Assembly: GCA_021108215.1 (NCBI GenBank)
Contig: JAIORK010000022.1
Location: forward strand, 1 to 42,832
DNA from: a bacterium
GTDB lineage: Bacteria > Oederibacteriota > JAAXVQ01 > JAUVAV01
Reading direction: 5' to 3'
DNA: 42,832 nt
Shown here piece after piece: positions 15,365 to 25,171 of this stretch (position 1 is the stretch's first letter; the number at the start of each line of letters is the position of its first letter). The notes beneath the pieces are model-generated. The model saw nothing but the letters and a program-made list of their open reading frames with translations, ran no database searches and was not told where the DNA came from. The position numbers were made by a program, and so were the translations under genes.

Positions 15365-18300
15365 TTACATGATCGCGCCGAGTTTTTTGTAGAATTCCAT
15401 CCGTTTCTTGGTATCGGTTTCACACTCTTTGAAAAGCGCTTCAGCTTCTTCGGGCGCGGTTTTCTTGAGGGAAGAAAACCGTTTCTCCCCTCTGATGAAT
15501 TCCTGGAAATCAAGTTTGGGTTCCCGGCTTTCCCAGGTGAACCGCTTGCCTTCTTCGGCAGTGGGATTGAAGCGGTACAAAGGCCAATAACCGGATTCAA
15601 CCGCTCTTTTTTGCTCCAGCTGCGATTTGCTCATATCGATACCATGCGCGATACACGGACTGTAGGCAAAGATGATGGAAGGACCATTGTAGGCTTCGGC
15701 TTCCATGATCGCCTTCTGGGTCTGCATGCGGTTGGCACCCATGGAAATGGAGGCAACATAAACATAACCGTAACTCATGCACATCATGCCCAGATTCTTT
15801 TTACCAAAACGCATCCCGGCATTGGCAAATTTCGCGACTGCGGCTATCGGCGTGGCTTTGGAAGCCTGACCGCCTGTATTGGAATAAACTTCTGTATCCA
15901 AAACCAGGATATTGACATTTTTACCGGATGCAACAACATGGTCCAGACCGCCAAAGCCGATGTCATACGCCCAGCCGTCACCACCAATGATCCAGACACT
16001 CTTGTCGGTAAAGTAGTCTTTGAGTTCGGTCATCTTGGAAAGAATTTTCTTTGCCTCACCGGTGGCATCTCTTAAGGCCGGTTGCAAAAGCAGACCGGTC
16101 GCGGTCTGGGCAACAATAGCTTCTTCCCCTTTGACTTCCCACAGTTCAATATTTTTCTTGAGCGCCACTTCCAAATCTTTGGTGGTGCCCAAAGCCAGCA
16201 GTTTGTCGATATTGATTTTCAGCAATGTCCGGTTGCTGTCGACTGCCAGTCTCATCCCAAAACCATACTCTGCGTTATCCTCAAACAGTGAATTACCCCA
16301 GGCCGGACCTCTGCCATCCTCTGTTTTACAGTAAGGAATGGTCGGGAATGTCCCGCCGTAAATGGATGAGCAACCGGTCGCATTCGAAGCGAGCATATTG
16401 TCGCCGTAGAGTTGAGAAATAAGTTTGACATAAGGCGTTTCTCCGCAGCCGGCACATGCACCTGAGAATTCAAACAACGGAGTTTTGAACTGGGCACCCT
16501 TGATTTGGGCCGGGGTGGTGCCATCCAGCACATTATGCGGAAGTTTATCAAAAAACTCATAGTTGGCTTGCTCGCCTTTTTCCCGTTCGGTTTCTATCGG
16601 ACTCATATACAGCGATTTTACTTTGGAGGGACAGACATCCACACAAACACCGCAACCCTGACAGTCGTCCGTATACACCTGAATCTTAAACTGCAAATCT
16701 TTTTCATTTTTAGTGGTTGATTTAAGGATGGTAAAGGTTTCCGGCGCATTTTTAAGATCAGCCGGCGCAATCTGTTTCGCCCGGATCGCTGCATGCGGAC
16801 ATGCCATCACACATTGGTTGCACTGAATACAATTTTCCGACACCCAGGACGCAACCACCGGGGCAACACCGCGTTTTTCCAAAACAGCTGTTCCTAATGG
16901 CAGTGTGCCGTCAAAAGACATCTTGGATACGGGGATATCATCCCCTTGCAGGCGCATGACAGGTTCAATCACATCCCTGGCAAAATCGCCGGCTGATGCC
17001 GGAATCAGTTCCGGAGCTGCAAATGATTTGGTAATGCTTGCCGGAATCTCAACTTTTTCCAAGGCTTCTGCCGCTTTATCAACAGAGGCCCAGTTCATTT
17101 TAACAATATCATCACCCTTGGTGGCAAAGGTCTTCTTGATCGCTTTTTTAATCAACTCAATGGCTTCCGCTTCCGGAAGAATCCCGGAAACTTTAAAAAA
17201 GGCTGCCTGCATAACCGTATTAATTCTGATGCCCAATCCGGTTTCTTCCGCGATTTTCAGAGCATCAATGGTATAAAACTTGATCTTGCGGTCAATAATT
17301 TCTTCCTGCATCTCTTGAGTGAGATGTTCAAACGCTTCTGTCGCATGGATGTGAGAGTTGAGAATAAATGTCCCGCCCTCTTTAATCGGACCCAGCATAT
17401 CATATTTCCCAATATAAGCCTGATTGTGACAAGCCACAAAGTCAGCCTCATCAATCAGCCATGGCATGTTGACCGAGCTGTCGCCAAATCTCAGATGGGA
17501 TACGGTAACACCGCCTGATTTTTTGGAATCATAGACAAAGTAGGCCTGTGCATTTTTATCGGTATTTTCACCAATAATTTTAATCGAGTTTTTGGCAGCG
17601 CCAACCGTGCCATCCGCCCCCAGACCCCAGAACATGCAGTTCACCACATCTTCAGGTGCCAAACGGACTTTTTCTTTGATCTCCAGCGAAAGGTTGGTGA
17701 CATCATCATTGATGCCCACAGTGAAATTGTGAAAAGCTTTACCCTCCAGGTGATCAAAAACCGCCTTCACATGAGAAGGTGTGAATTCTTTGCTGGAAAG
17801 ACCATAGCGGCCGCCGATGATCTTGATATCCTTGCCTGCCAAAGATGCGACAACATCCAGAAACAGCGGTTCACCGATGGCGCCGGGTTCTTTGGTTCTA
17901 TCCAGTACTGCGATTTTTTTGCAGCTGGTTGGGACGGCATCAATAAACGCTTTGACTGAAAAAGGCCGGTAGAGCCTCACTTTAATCGCCCCGACTTTTT
18001 CACCCTTGCCAACCAGATAGTTGACGGTGTGTTCAATGGTATCGCAGCCGCTGCCCATCGCGATAATGACTTTTTCTGCATCCGGTGCACCGATATAATC
18101 AAAAAGATGATACTGTCTGCCGATCACCGCGGCCAGCTTGTCCATATACTCCTGAACAATGGCAGGGATGGCATCATAGTATTTATTGACTGTCTCGCGG
18201 CCCTGAAAATAAACATCCGGGTTCTGGGCGGAAACCTTAATAATCGGTGCTTCCGGCCGCATGGCTCTGTTTCTAAATTGTTCAATATACTCCGGTTCAA

Positions 18301-18886
18301 TCAATGACGCGATATCGTCATAAGATATTTCTTCCACTTTCTGGACTTCATGCGATGTTCTGAAACCATCAAAAAAGTTTAAAAAAGGCACTTGCGCTTT
18401 TAAAGTTGCCAAGTGAGCGACCACGGACATATCCATGGTTTCCTGAATAGAGGTTGCTGCTGTCATGGCAAACCCGGTATTTCTGACGGACATAACATCC
18501 GAATGGTCCCCAAAAATCGACAAACTTTGACACGCCAGCGATCTGGCAGATACATGAAATACAGTGGCGAGCATTTCACCCGCGATTTTATGCATATTGG
18601 GAATCATGAGCAACAAGCCCTGAGAGGCGGTAAATGTCGTGGTCAGCGCGCCGCCGCTCAACGCGCCGTGCACTGCCCCGGCTGCCCCGGCTTCCGACTG
18701 CATTTCGATGACATCGACTTTCTTGCCAAATACATTTTCCCTGCCCTGGCTGGCCCATTCATCAGAACTTTCACCCATGGGCGAACTGGGGGTAATGGGA
18801 TAGATTGCCGCCACTTCGCTAAATGCATAAGCAACATGCGCCGCCGCGGTATTTCCATCAATTGTAACCATCTTTTTTTCAGACAT
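15365..18886 (-). CDS. nifJ: Pyruvate:ferredoxin (flavodoxin) oxidoreductase
   Basis: 1173 residues, the normal length for the one-chain homodimeric enzyme. It interconverts pyruvate + CoA and acetyl-CoA + CO2 with reduced ferredoxin or flavodoxin, in the cytoplasm of anaerobes. Domain order is complete. The N-terminal pyrimidine-type domain reads TIDGNTAAAHVAYAFSEV then YPITPSSPMGE. Two 4Fe-4S sites follow: CIQCNQCVMACP (about 685-697) and CQGCGVCVDVCP (about 738-750). A further proximal cluster has CAGCGETPY and GCSSIYGG. The C-terminal thiamine-diphosphate domain has GGDGWAYDIG (about 965) and NTGGQASKATP (about 1002). AAGGGA precedes the ATG. It appears monocistronic, with a candidate promoter at 19116-19143 and a strong terminator at 15306. 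Confidence 0.97.
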   Translation of the reverse strand: MSEKKMVTIDGNTAAAHVAYAFSEVAAIYPITPSSPMGESSDEWASQGRENVFGKKVDVIEMQSEAGAAGAVHGALSGGALTTTFTASQGLLLMIPNMHKIAGEMLATVFHVSARSLACQSLSIFGDHSDVMSVRNTGFAMTAATSIQETMDMSVVAHLATLKAQVPFLNFFDGFRTSHEVQKVEEISYDDIASLIEPEYIEQFRNRAMRPEAPIIKVSAQNPDVYFQGRETVNKYYDAIPAIVQEYMDKLAAVIGRQYHLFDYIGAPDAEKVIIAMGSGCDTIEHTVNYLVGKGEKVGAIKVRLYRPFSVKAFIDAVPTSCKKIAVLDRTKEPGAIGEPLFLDVVASLAGKDIKIIGGRYGLSSKEFTPSHVKAVFDHLEGKAFHNFTVGINDDVTNLSLEIKEKVRLAPEDVVNCMFWGLGADGTVGAAKNSIKIIGENTDKNAQAYFVYDSKKSGGVTVSHLRFGDSSVNMPWLIDEADFVACHNQAYIGKYDMLGPIKEGGTFILNSHIHATEAFEHLTQEMQEEIIDRKIKFYTIDALKIAEETGLGIRINTVMQAAFFKVSGILPEAEAIELIKKAIKKTFATKGDDIVKMNWASVDKAAEALEKVEIPASITKSFAAPELIPASAGDFARDVIEPVMRLQGDDIPVSKMSFDGTLPLGTAVLEKRGVAPVVASWVSENCIQCNQCVMACPHAAIRAKQIAPADLKNAPETFTILKSTTKNEKDLQFKIQVYTDDCQGCGVCVDVCPSKVKSLYMSPIETEREKGEQANYEFFDKLPHNVLDGTTPAQIKGAQFKTPLFEFSGACAGCGETPYVKLISQLYGDNMLASNATGCSSIYGGTFPTIPYCKTEDGRGPAWGNSLFEDNAEYGFGMRLAVDSNRTLLKINIDKLLALGTTKDLEVALKKNIELWEVKGEEAIVAQTATGLLLQPALRDATGEAKKILSKMTELKDYFTDKSVWIIGGDGWAYDIGFGGLDHVVASGKNVNILVLDTEVYSNTGGQASKATPIAAVAKFANAGMRFGKKNLGMMCMSYGYVYVASISMGANRMQTQKAIMEAEAYNGPSIIFAYSPCIAHGIDMSKSQLEQKRAVESGYWPLYRFNPTAEEGKRFTWESREPKLDFQEFIRGEKRFSSLKKTAPEEAEALFKECETDTKKRMEFYKKLGAIM

Positions 18887-19115
18887 AATAAATCCCTTCT
18901 TTTATTTATATTTTACAAGTATTTTTCATTGGAAGCGCCCTCATCCTTGACCCATTCCAATTGATTGATCCTGTTCATTCCGGCATGAATGCTCTTTCAG
19001 GAAAATGATCGGACTGAAACCTCTTCGCTAAAGCGTAAAAATACTTTTTATCGTCATGAGGTTTCACGAAGACTTGATTACTTTTTTCCCTATCACAACC
19101 ATCTATCGGGCTAAA

Positions 19116-19143
19116 ATTATACGCGTTTGTCAAAAAAAGGCAA
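19116..19143 (-). promoter_or_regulatory. Candidate sigma-70 promoter of nifJ
   Basis: Minus strand TTGCCT (-35), 16-nt spacer, TATAAT (-10). It would give a leader of about 220 nt before nifJ. The rest of the 363-bp recR-nifJ gap shows only a short TCCCGC/GCGGGA hairpin near 19180, part of a degenerate GGCACGGC-type repeat, with no T-tract. Confidence 0.5.
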
Positions 19144-19249
19144 GAACGGAATCACAATTTTTATATGTAAAGGCACGGCATCCCGCATGCGCGGGACAAG
19201 CCGCGCCCATCATTCCATTTATCATTGTTTTCAGGACTGCCCCCCGTCC

Positions 19250-19849
19250 CTACAATTCCCGCCTGCCGCTGATCGCCTGACTGATTGTGACATCATCAGC
19301 ATATTCCAGGTCCCCGCCTGCCGGAAGACCGCTGGCCAGGCGCGAGACGCGCACCCCGAGCGGTTTAATCAATTTGGCCAGATACAATGCCGTGGCCTCG
19401 CCCTCAACATCCGGATTGGTGGCAATCACAACTTCTTTGACCTCGTTCGATTCAAGCCGTTTGAGCAACTCGGTTATTTTGAGATCATCCGGCCCAATGC
19501 CTTCGATGGGAGACAAGGTCCCCATCAGAACATGATATTTCCCCTGAAATGCCTTGGTACGCTCCAGGGCAAAAACATCGTTGGGTTCTTCCACCACACA
19601 AATAATCGACACATCCCGCCGGGGATGCCGGCAGACACTGCAGATTTCTTCTTCGCACAGTGAAAAACACGTTGCACAGTACTGAATTTTATCCTTGGCT
19701 TCCACCAGCGTATGGGCCAGTCGCTCCACTGCTGCGCGATCCTGTCTAAGCAGATGAAATGCCAATCGCTGGGCGGTCTTGGGACCCACACCGGGCATCC
19801 GCCCCAGCTCATCAATCATACGTGCCAGCGCACCGGTATACAGCGTCAT
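19250..19849 (-). CDS. recR: Recombination mediator RecR
   Basis: 199 residues, the standard RecR length. RecR works with RecO/RecF to load RecA at single-stranded gaps. The N-terminal helix-hairpin-helix reads LGRMPGVGPKTAQRLAFHLL. The zinc finger is Cys58, Cys61, Cys70, Cys73. The Toprim domain has ICVVEEPNDV and VIATNPDVEGEATA, and the Walker-B-like C-terminus reads VSRLASGLPAGGDLEYAD. It is the last gene of dnaX-ybaB-recR, starting 5 nt after the ybaB stop with only a weak GGCGG-type RBS inside the end of ybaB, so it is probably translationally coupled. Confidence 0.97.
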   Translation of the reverse strand: MTLYTGALARMIDELGRMPGVGPKTAQRLAFHLLRQDRAAVERLAHTLVEAKDKIQYCATCFSLCEEEICSVCRHPRRDVSIICVVEEPNDVFALERTKAFQGKYHVLMGTLSPIEGIGPDDLKITELLKRLESNEVKEVVIATNPDVEGEATALYLAKLIKPLGVRVSRLASGLPAGGDLEYADDVTISQAISGRREL

Positions 19850-19854
19850 AAGAC

Positions 19855-20166
19855 TTAACCGCCGAAAGGATTTTTGCCGCCCAAGCCGGTCATCGAACCG
19901 ATCTGGGAGGAAGCCAGTTTTTGCGCGCGATGAATACTGTCCGCCATCGCCTCTTTCACCAATTTCTCCAACTGGGACACATCATTTTTTTCAATCAGAT
20001 CAGGCTTAATTTTTACGTTTTTAACTTCCATGGCACCGCTCAATTCAATCACCACATCCTCCCGGCCGGCCTTACCAATCACTGTCTGAGCTGCCAGCAC
20101 GGTGCGGGCCTTTTTCATTTCACCCTGCATATTTTTTAACTGCTTCGCCATATCCAGAAAACTCAT
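19855..20166 (-). CDS. ybaB: YbaB/EbfC family nucleoid-associated protein
   Basis: 103 residues with the usual family layout: an N-terminal helix (MAKQLKNMQGEMKKARTVLA), a beta segment with VVIELSGAMEVKNVKIKPDLI, and a C-terminal helix followed by a short Gly-rich tail (GLGGKNPFGG). Members bind DNA as dimers and almost always sit between dnaX and recR, as here. The start overlaps the dnaX stop as ATGA. Confidence 0.95.
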   Translation of the reverse strand: MSFLDMAKQLKNMQGEMKKARTVLAAQTVIGKAGREDVVIELSGAMEVKNVKIKPDLIEKNDVSQLEKLVKEAMADSIHRAQKLASSQIGSMTGLGGKNPFGG

Positions 20167-21908
20167 TTTTTCCCTCCTGCGGGTTTTTGTATAATATCCA
20201 CAATCTTACCACCGAACATTTCCAGGGTTTTCCGGACCAGGGGTTCATTGCGGGTAATGTCCTCAAATTCTTTTTCCTTATCTTTTTCCGTGGCTTGGGC
20301 AGGTCCCTTCTCGTTTTTGACGTCTTCCTCACATTTCAACTGAATACGCGTACGCCGACCCAGCTCCGATTCCAGGACCGTTTCAATCACCTTGCGGGCA
20401 TCCTCTTTTTCCAGGCCGGTCCGGTGATATACGGATGCACAGGTAAGTTCAACCAGCCCCTCTTCCGCCCCGGTCAGTGTCGCATCACGCAGCAATGCCT
20501 GCACGCGCCGGTTCTCCTGCCCGACCAATTGCATAATCGCATCCCAGTTTTCTTTAACTTTATCATGATAGGAAAGTTCCGCAGCATCTTCCAGTGCATC
20601 CACCACCAAAGTCCGCTCACCTTCAATCGACGATTGGGATTCTTTCGGCTCCTTTTCAATACCGAGCGCTTCTTCGCTGACCGCTGCTGCCGGGACAACC
20701 GGCTGCTGATCCGGCACCGTACCGGCACCTGACGAAAGTACTGCTGTTTCCGGCATTTGCGCCACCCGTGTTTCCATGGCTTGCAGTTGCCGCCATAGCG
20801 ATTCCAAAGAGACCAAACGGTCCGCTGAACACAATTGGAGTAAAAGCAATTCCAGCAATAACCTGGGATGCTGTGTCCGGCGGAGTTGATCGTCCGTGTT
20901 CACCGCAATTTTCGCTAAATTGAGCAGCTCTTCCAGAGAGAAAAGCCCTGACTGACGCTGCGCCTCTTGCTCAACCGTGGTGGCCGGTTCATGCGCCGTC
21001 GGCGGTTTCCGCCCCACAACACGCAGCATGACCAAAGAACGCCAGTATTCAACCCAATCTTTCATAAACAGCCGAAGGTCCGCGCCGTTATTCACCAGGC
21101 GGTCCACCGCTTCCATGGCGTCCGCAGGTACTTTTTGCGCAATCGCATCCACCAAGGCAACAAAAACCTGCGCATCAACCAGCCCCAGCACGGTGATAAC
21201 ATCCTCGGTTGTCACATCATTGCCGCTAAAACTGACAATTTGGTCAAAAAGACTCTGCCCGTCCCGCAGACTGCCGTCGGCACCCCGGGCGATCACATGC
21301 AGCGCTTCTTCCTCAACCGTGATTTTTTCCGCCGCCGCCATGACCGCCAACCGTTCAGCAATTTCTTTTTCCGGGATACGCCGAAAATCAAAACGCTGAC
21401 AGCGGCTCATAATGGTGGCCGGCACTTTGTGTGATTCCGTTGTGGCCAAAATAAAAATTGTATGCGCGGGAGGTTCTTCCAGGGTTTTCAGCAGTGCGTT
21501 GAACGCAGCATTGCTCATCATATGAACTTCATCAATGATAATGACCTTGTACCGGCATGTTGCGGGTGCATAGCGCACCTTTTCCCGCAATTCCCTGGCA
21601 TCATCCACCAAGCCATTGGAAGCGGCGTCAATCTCAATCACATCCGTCGTACTGTTGCTCATAATCTCTTCACAACGCACGCAATGATTGCAAGGCTCTC
21701 CACTCTCGGGCGAAAGACAGTTGACCGCCTTGGCCAACAGCCGGGCCGAAGAGGTTTTGCCCACGCCGCGCGGACCGGTAAACAGGTAGGCATGGGAAAT
21801 TCGGTTTGCCGAAATGGCATTCTTTAATGTGCGCACAACATGATCCTGGCCTACCACGGTATCAAACGTGCGGGGCCGCCATTTTCTTGCCATCACTACA
21901 TAGGACAT
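20163..21908 (-). CDS. dnaX: DNA polymerase III subunit gamma/tau
   Basis: 581 residues from the ATG at 21908 (MSYVVMARKWRPRTF), chosen because GAGGT lies about 7 nt upstream; a longer frame to 21950 adds an atypical leader. Clamp-loader ATPase features are Walker A GPRGVGKTS (45-53), zinc-binding Cys64/73/76/79, Walker B IIIDEVHMM (123-131), sensor 1 ATTESH and the SRC motif MSRCQRF. The C-terminal third is tau-like and low in conservation. I see no canonical A6G slippery site, so a programmed gamma frameshift is not evident. It is the first gene of the dnaX-ybaB-recR operon. Confidence 0.96.
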   Translation of the reverse strand: MSYVVMARKWRPRTFDTVVGQDHVVRTLKNAISANRISHAYLFTGPRGVGKTSSARLLAKAVNCLSPESGEPCNHCVRCEEIMSNSTTDVIEIDAASNGLVDDARELREKVRYAPATCRYKVIIIDEVHMMSNAAFNALLKTLEEPPAHTIFILATTESHKVPATIMSRCQRFDFRRIPEKEIAERLAVMAAAEKITVEEEALHVIARGADGSLRDGQSLFDQIVSFSGNDVTTEDVITVLGLVDAQVFVALVDAIAQKVPADAMEAVDRLVNNGADLRLFMKDWVEYWRSLVMLRVVGRKPPTAHEPATTVEQEAQRQSGLFSLEELLNLAKIAVNTDDQLRRTQHPRLLLELLLLQLCSADRLVSLESLWRQLQAMETRVAQMPETAVLSSGAGTVPDQQPVVPAAAVSEEALGIEKEPKESQSSIEGERTLVVDALEDAAELSYHDKVKENWDAIMQLVGQENRRVQALLRDATLTGAEEGLVELTCASVYHRTGLEKEDARKVIETVLESELGRRTRIQLKCEEDVKNEKGPAQATEKDKEKEFEDITRNEPLVRKTLEMFGGKIVDIIQKPAGGKK

Positions 21909-21971
21909 CTTGGTTACCTCAAAAATTGGAATCTCAACTGTCGTATTCAATAGGGTTTCAGACGGGCCGTT

Positions 21972-22000
21972 ATTCTACTACGGGCACCTGGCTGCGTCAA
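21972..22000 (-). promoter_or_regulatory. Candidate sigma-70 promoter of dnaX-ybaB-recR
   Basis: Minus strand TTGACG (-35, plus 21995-22000), 17-nt spacer, TAGAAT (-10, plus 21972-21977), about 64 nt before the dnaX start. Spacing is ideal and both boxes are close to consensus. Confidence 0.65.
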
Positions 22001-22054
22001 GGACTGTCCGGGCGGGAAAACCGCAACCAACCGGGCTTTTACAGAAACCGCCGC

Positions 22055-22519
22055 TCAAGTAATAATAATCCTATCTGCCTGTTCCACCAGCGCGTCATCG
22101 GTCTGCCTGAGACGCGCGGTCAATTTTTCAATAAAAACCCTTAAAAGTTTCACGGCGGTACGGGGGGTGTTTTTCTCCAAACTGGTCAACTGCTCAGGCC
22201 GGAGGCAGAATAAAACCGCATCTTCATCCACCGTGACGGTGGCGGAACGGGGGTGCATATCCAAAAAAGACATTTCACCAAAAATATTCCCCATCCCAAA
22301 CATGGCAATAACTTTTTCTTTGCCTGAATTGATCTTGGTGATTCTCACAATTCCCTCTTCAATAAAATAGACTCCGTGATCCGCTTGCGCTTCTTCAAAT
22401 ACCCGGTCGCCTTTTTTATATTCCTGCCGTTCACACATGTTCATAATCAGCAAAAATTCTTCATCAGAAAATTCCTCAAACATGGCATGCGTCTTGAGAA
22501 TCCGAATCATCATTTCCAT
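22055..22519 (-). CDS. Single-domain cyclic-nucleotide-binding protein
   Basis: 154 residues from the ATG at 22519; AAGGAG lies 7 nt upstream, and the longer frame to 22585 overlaps the GT gene without an RBS. The cNMP-binding beta-barrel is complete, with a phosphate-binding cassette GNIFGEMSFLDMHPRSATV containing the expected Glu and Arg. It ends in a long helix and has no DNA-binding HTH, so it is not a Crp/Fnr regulator. It may sense cAMP, c-di-GMP or no nucleotide at all. It follows the last glycosyltransferase by 31 nt and is probably the promoter-distal gene of the glycan operon. Confidence 0.82.
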   Translation of the reverse strand: MEMMIRILKTHAMFEEFSDEEFLLIMNMCERQEYKKGDRVFEEAQADHGVYFIEEGIVRITKINSGKEKVIAMFGMGNIFGEMSFLDMHPRSATVTVDEDAVLFCLRPEQLTSLEKNTPRTAVKLLRVFIEKLTARLRQTDDALVEQADRIIIT

Positions 22520-22550
22520 GACAGACTCCTTCAAAAAAAACCTAAACCGG

Positions 22551-23699
22551 CTATTCCTTTTTTCTGTAGTGCAATACCCTGGCATAGACCTCCAGGGTAC
22601 TTTGGGCGGTCTTTTCCCAGGTGAACTTCTTGGCCTGAAGGTAGCCCGTCAGCGCCAGGCGATGCGCCTCATTGGAATCAATTAAAACCGTGAGAATTGC
22701 CTGACAGATACTCCGGGGATCATCCGGCTCCACCAAACGGACGGCATTCCCCGCGACTTCGGGAATCGACCCTGCATTCGTGGTAATCACAGGAACGCCC
22801 AGACGAAAAGCCTGAAGAATCGGGAGCCCAAATCCTTCCATCTTGGAGGGATACACAAACGCTGCCGCCGCCTGAAACAAAGCGGTCAGTTCTTTTTCAC
22901 TGATATACCCCAAAATTTTAATCCGGTTATGCATGCCGAATTGTTTTATCAAATTCGGCACCAATGATTTCTCGTGTTTTTCAAATCCTGTTAGCACCAG
23001 CATATCGGCTGCCGATCGCGGCAAACGCGCAAACGCCCGCACCAGATTGGCGGTATTTTTTCTCAAATCAATGGCACCGAATCCCAGCAGATAGGGACGT
23101 CTGATTTTATGCTGTTCAATAATTTCCTTCACCTTGCTTTCCGGCAAGGGCGGTGTCTGGTGGGGATCCGCCAGGGGAATCACATCAACCTTTTCAGGAT
23201 CCAGTCGAATTTTCTTTATGAGTTCCGATTTGGAAAACTGCGAGTCGGTGATGACGCAGTCAGCCCGCCGGGCTCCCCTGCCAATGGTCCATTGATGGTA
23301 GTAATGCGCCAAAACCTGCTTCGGATAAATCGTGCCTGAAATTTGAAGCAGCCGTCTGATAAAAATGGCATCATGCACTGTGACCACATGCGGAATTTTA
23401 CAATGCAAGGGGGAACTATTGGCAGTACAGTGCAACAAGTCGGCTTTGGCCTGATGTGCCAATCTGGGCAAAATGACTTGCTCCCAGCGGGCCTGATTTC
23501 CGGCCGTACCCCATACCCGTACCAAATCAGGCAGATCTTCCCACGGGTCCCCGCCGCTTTTCCGGTTGAGGGCCACATGAATATCAACCGGTTTATCCAC
23601 AATGGAAGCCAAAGCGCGTATCAAACGCGACGTATAGACCCCGACACCCCGCAGCTTCCCTTGGGCCGGTCTCCCGTCAATCATGATGGATTGCTTCAT
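22551..23699 (-). CDS. Glycosyltransferase family 4
   Basis: 382 residues from the ATG at 23699, which overlaps the radical SAM stop as ATGA and has GGAGG 5 nt upstream. The N-terminal Rossmann half starts SIMIDGRPAQGKLRGVGVYT. The C-terminal half carries GFGAIDLRKNTANLVRAFARL, VYPSKMEGFGLPILQAF (the GT4 E-x7-E region) and VITTNAGSIPEVAGNA. Such enzymes add a sugar from an NDP-donor to a lipid-linked glycan at the inner face of the membrane. The exact sugar cannot be predicted. Confidence 0.92.
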   Translation of the reverse strand: MKQSIMIDGRPAQGKLRGVGVYTSRLIRALASIVDKPVDIHVALNRKSGGDPWEDLPDLVRVWGTAGNQARWEQVILPRLAHQAKADLLHCTANSSPLHCKIPHVVTVHDAIFIRRLLQISGTIYPKQVLAHYYHQWTIGRGARRADCVITDSQFSKSELIKKIRLDPEKVDVIPLADPHQTPPLPESKVKEIIEQHKIRRPYLLGFGAIDLRKNTANLVRAFARLPRSAADMLVLTGFEKHEKSLVPNLIKQFGMHNRIKILGYISEKELTALFQAAAAFVYPSKMEGFGLPILQAFRLGVPVITTNAGSIPEVAGNAVRLVEPDDPRSICQAILTVLIDSNEAHRLALTGYLQAKKFTWEKTAQSTLEVYARVLHYRKKE

Positions 23700-25171
23700 T
23701 TTGTTCCTCCAGGCGTCCAACGCTGGAAAAGCATGCGCAGCAGTCTAAGAGGAGCAAAAAACGCCTTTAAATACAAAGTAATCTCCGTTCTGATTTCATA
23801 CGCATTTCTTTTGATCACCCTTGGCAGCCACCAAAAAAACAAATGATATTTCAGCAGCTGAACACGGCAAAAGCGCTCTGTTTCCCGGTAGACCTGCCGC
23901 CTTTGCTCCAAAGTAAACACGCGTGTTTCAAAAACCGGTTCTGTGCTCATATGGTCAAAAGATAAATAATCTTCATTGACGAATTTCCCCTGCGTTTTCA
24001 CATACTCCCATAAACGTGTCCCGGGATAGGGTAACGCCATATAAAAAGCCGGAAGATCAATTTTTTTTTCCTTTGCAAAAACAATTGATTTCCGAACAGT
24101 TTCCAGCGTATCATTCTGATTGCCGATCATAAACATGCCGAGCACCTGAATCCCGACTTGTTTGCACAAATCAATCGCCTGGGCCATGTCTTCGGGCGTC
24201 TCTTTTTTCCCCACTGCATCCAAGACACCCGAATCAATTGATTCTATACCCAAAGAAACACGATGGCAACCGGCACGCCGCATTTTTTTTAAACTATCCA
24301 TCCTGGCCGCATCCGCCCGCATGCCCTGGGCAACCCACTGAACCTGGAGCCGGCGCTTGATGATTTCATCACAAAAAGATTCAATATGAACAGCATTCAT
24401 AGTGAGGTTATCATCGTTGATATGGACCAATTTTCTCCCCCACTTTTGGACCATCCAGGCCATTTCCGCAACAACCTCTTTCGGATTTCGGCGAATCCAT
24501 TGAACACCCCAAATGGTTTTAATCGCACAAAACGAACAATCCATGGGACAGCCGCGACTGCTGAGCAACACATGCTGTTTGTAACGCCGCATGGGAAACA
24601 AATGCCAGGCTGGATACGGGAGCGCATCCAGTTGGCGGATACGGGCTGCCGGCTGACCAGCATAGACTGTGCCGTGCTCACGAAAAACAATACCGGGAAT
24701 CTGGTCGAGCAACTCACGGGAAACACAACCGGCATGCTTGAGAACTTCGATAAAATCTACTGCCGCCACCTCGCCTTCCCCGCGGATGGCAAAATCAATC
24801 ACGGGATCAGCCAGACACCCCTGCGGATCAATGGATGTATGCGGGCCGCCCACCAAAACCGGGACCGAGGGATACCGTTTCTTAATTTCCCGGGCAACTA
24901 TTAACGCCTCGCGAAATGTAAAACTGGTTGCTGTGATACCGACAATATTATAAGGCTGGGATAAAAAACGCTGAATCTCGCGCTGCGTGGCAATCCCGGC
25001 ATCCAAGACAGAAACCCGATCTCCGTTTTTCTCCAGGCTCGCCGCCAAATAGGCCAAACCAATATGAGGAAACAGTTTTTTTCCAGGCCGGGTCCTTTTC
25101 ATGCCTTGCGCAAATCCATCCGGATCAATCAATGCAATATCCCAACTCACAGAACTGAAATGGTCCTGCAT
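23696..25171 (-). CDS. B12-binding-domain radical SAM protein
   Basis: 491 residues from the ATG at 25171, which shares one base with the preceding stop (TGATG) and has GAGGAG about 9 nt upstream. The N-terminal cobalamin-type domain (IALIDPDGF... HIGLAYLAASLEKNG, GGPHTSIDP) is followed by the radical SAM site RGCPMDCSFC with Cys208/212/215, then the barrel (HINDDNLTM, RVSLGIESID, GMFMIGNQNDT). This class includes methylases and sugar or lipid modifying enzymes such as the BchE/HpnR types. Its place inside an overlapping run of glycosyltransferases suggests it modifies the glycan or its lipid carrier; that is inference. Confidence 0.9.
   Translation of the reverse strand: MQDHFSSVSWDIALIDPDGFAQGMKRTRPGKKLFPHIGLAYLAASLEKNGDRVSVLDAGIATQREIQRFLSQPYNIVGITATSFTFREALIVAREIKKRYPSVPVLVGGPHTSIDPQGCLADPVIDFAIRGEGEVAAVDFIEVLKHAGCVSRELLDQIPGIVFREHGTVYAGQPAARIRQLDALPYPAWHLFPMRRYKQHVLLSSRGCPMDCSFCAIKTIWGVQWIRRNPKEVVAEMAWMVQKWGRKLVHINDDNLTMNAVHIESFCDEIIKRRLQVQWVAQGMRADAARMDSLKKMRRAGCHRVSLGIESIDSGVLDAVGKKETPEDMAQAIDLCKQVGIQVLGMFMIGNQNDTLETVRKSIVFAKEKKIDLPAFYMALPYPGTRLWEYVKTQGKFVNEDYLSFDHMSTEPVFETRVFTLEQRRQVYRETERFCRVQLLKYHLFFWWLPRVIKRNAYEIRTEITLYLKAFFAPLRLLRMLFQRWTPGGTK

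Noticed and set aside
19131-19139. TTGACA directly before TATAAT upstream of nifJ
   Set aside because: The spacing is only 6 nt; TTGCCT with a 16-nt spacer is the better -35.
20163-21908. Programmed frameshift producing gamma in dnaX
   Set aside because: Only A5G runs are present; no A6G slippery heptamer with a downstream hairpin was found.
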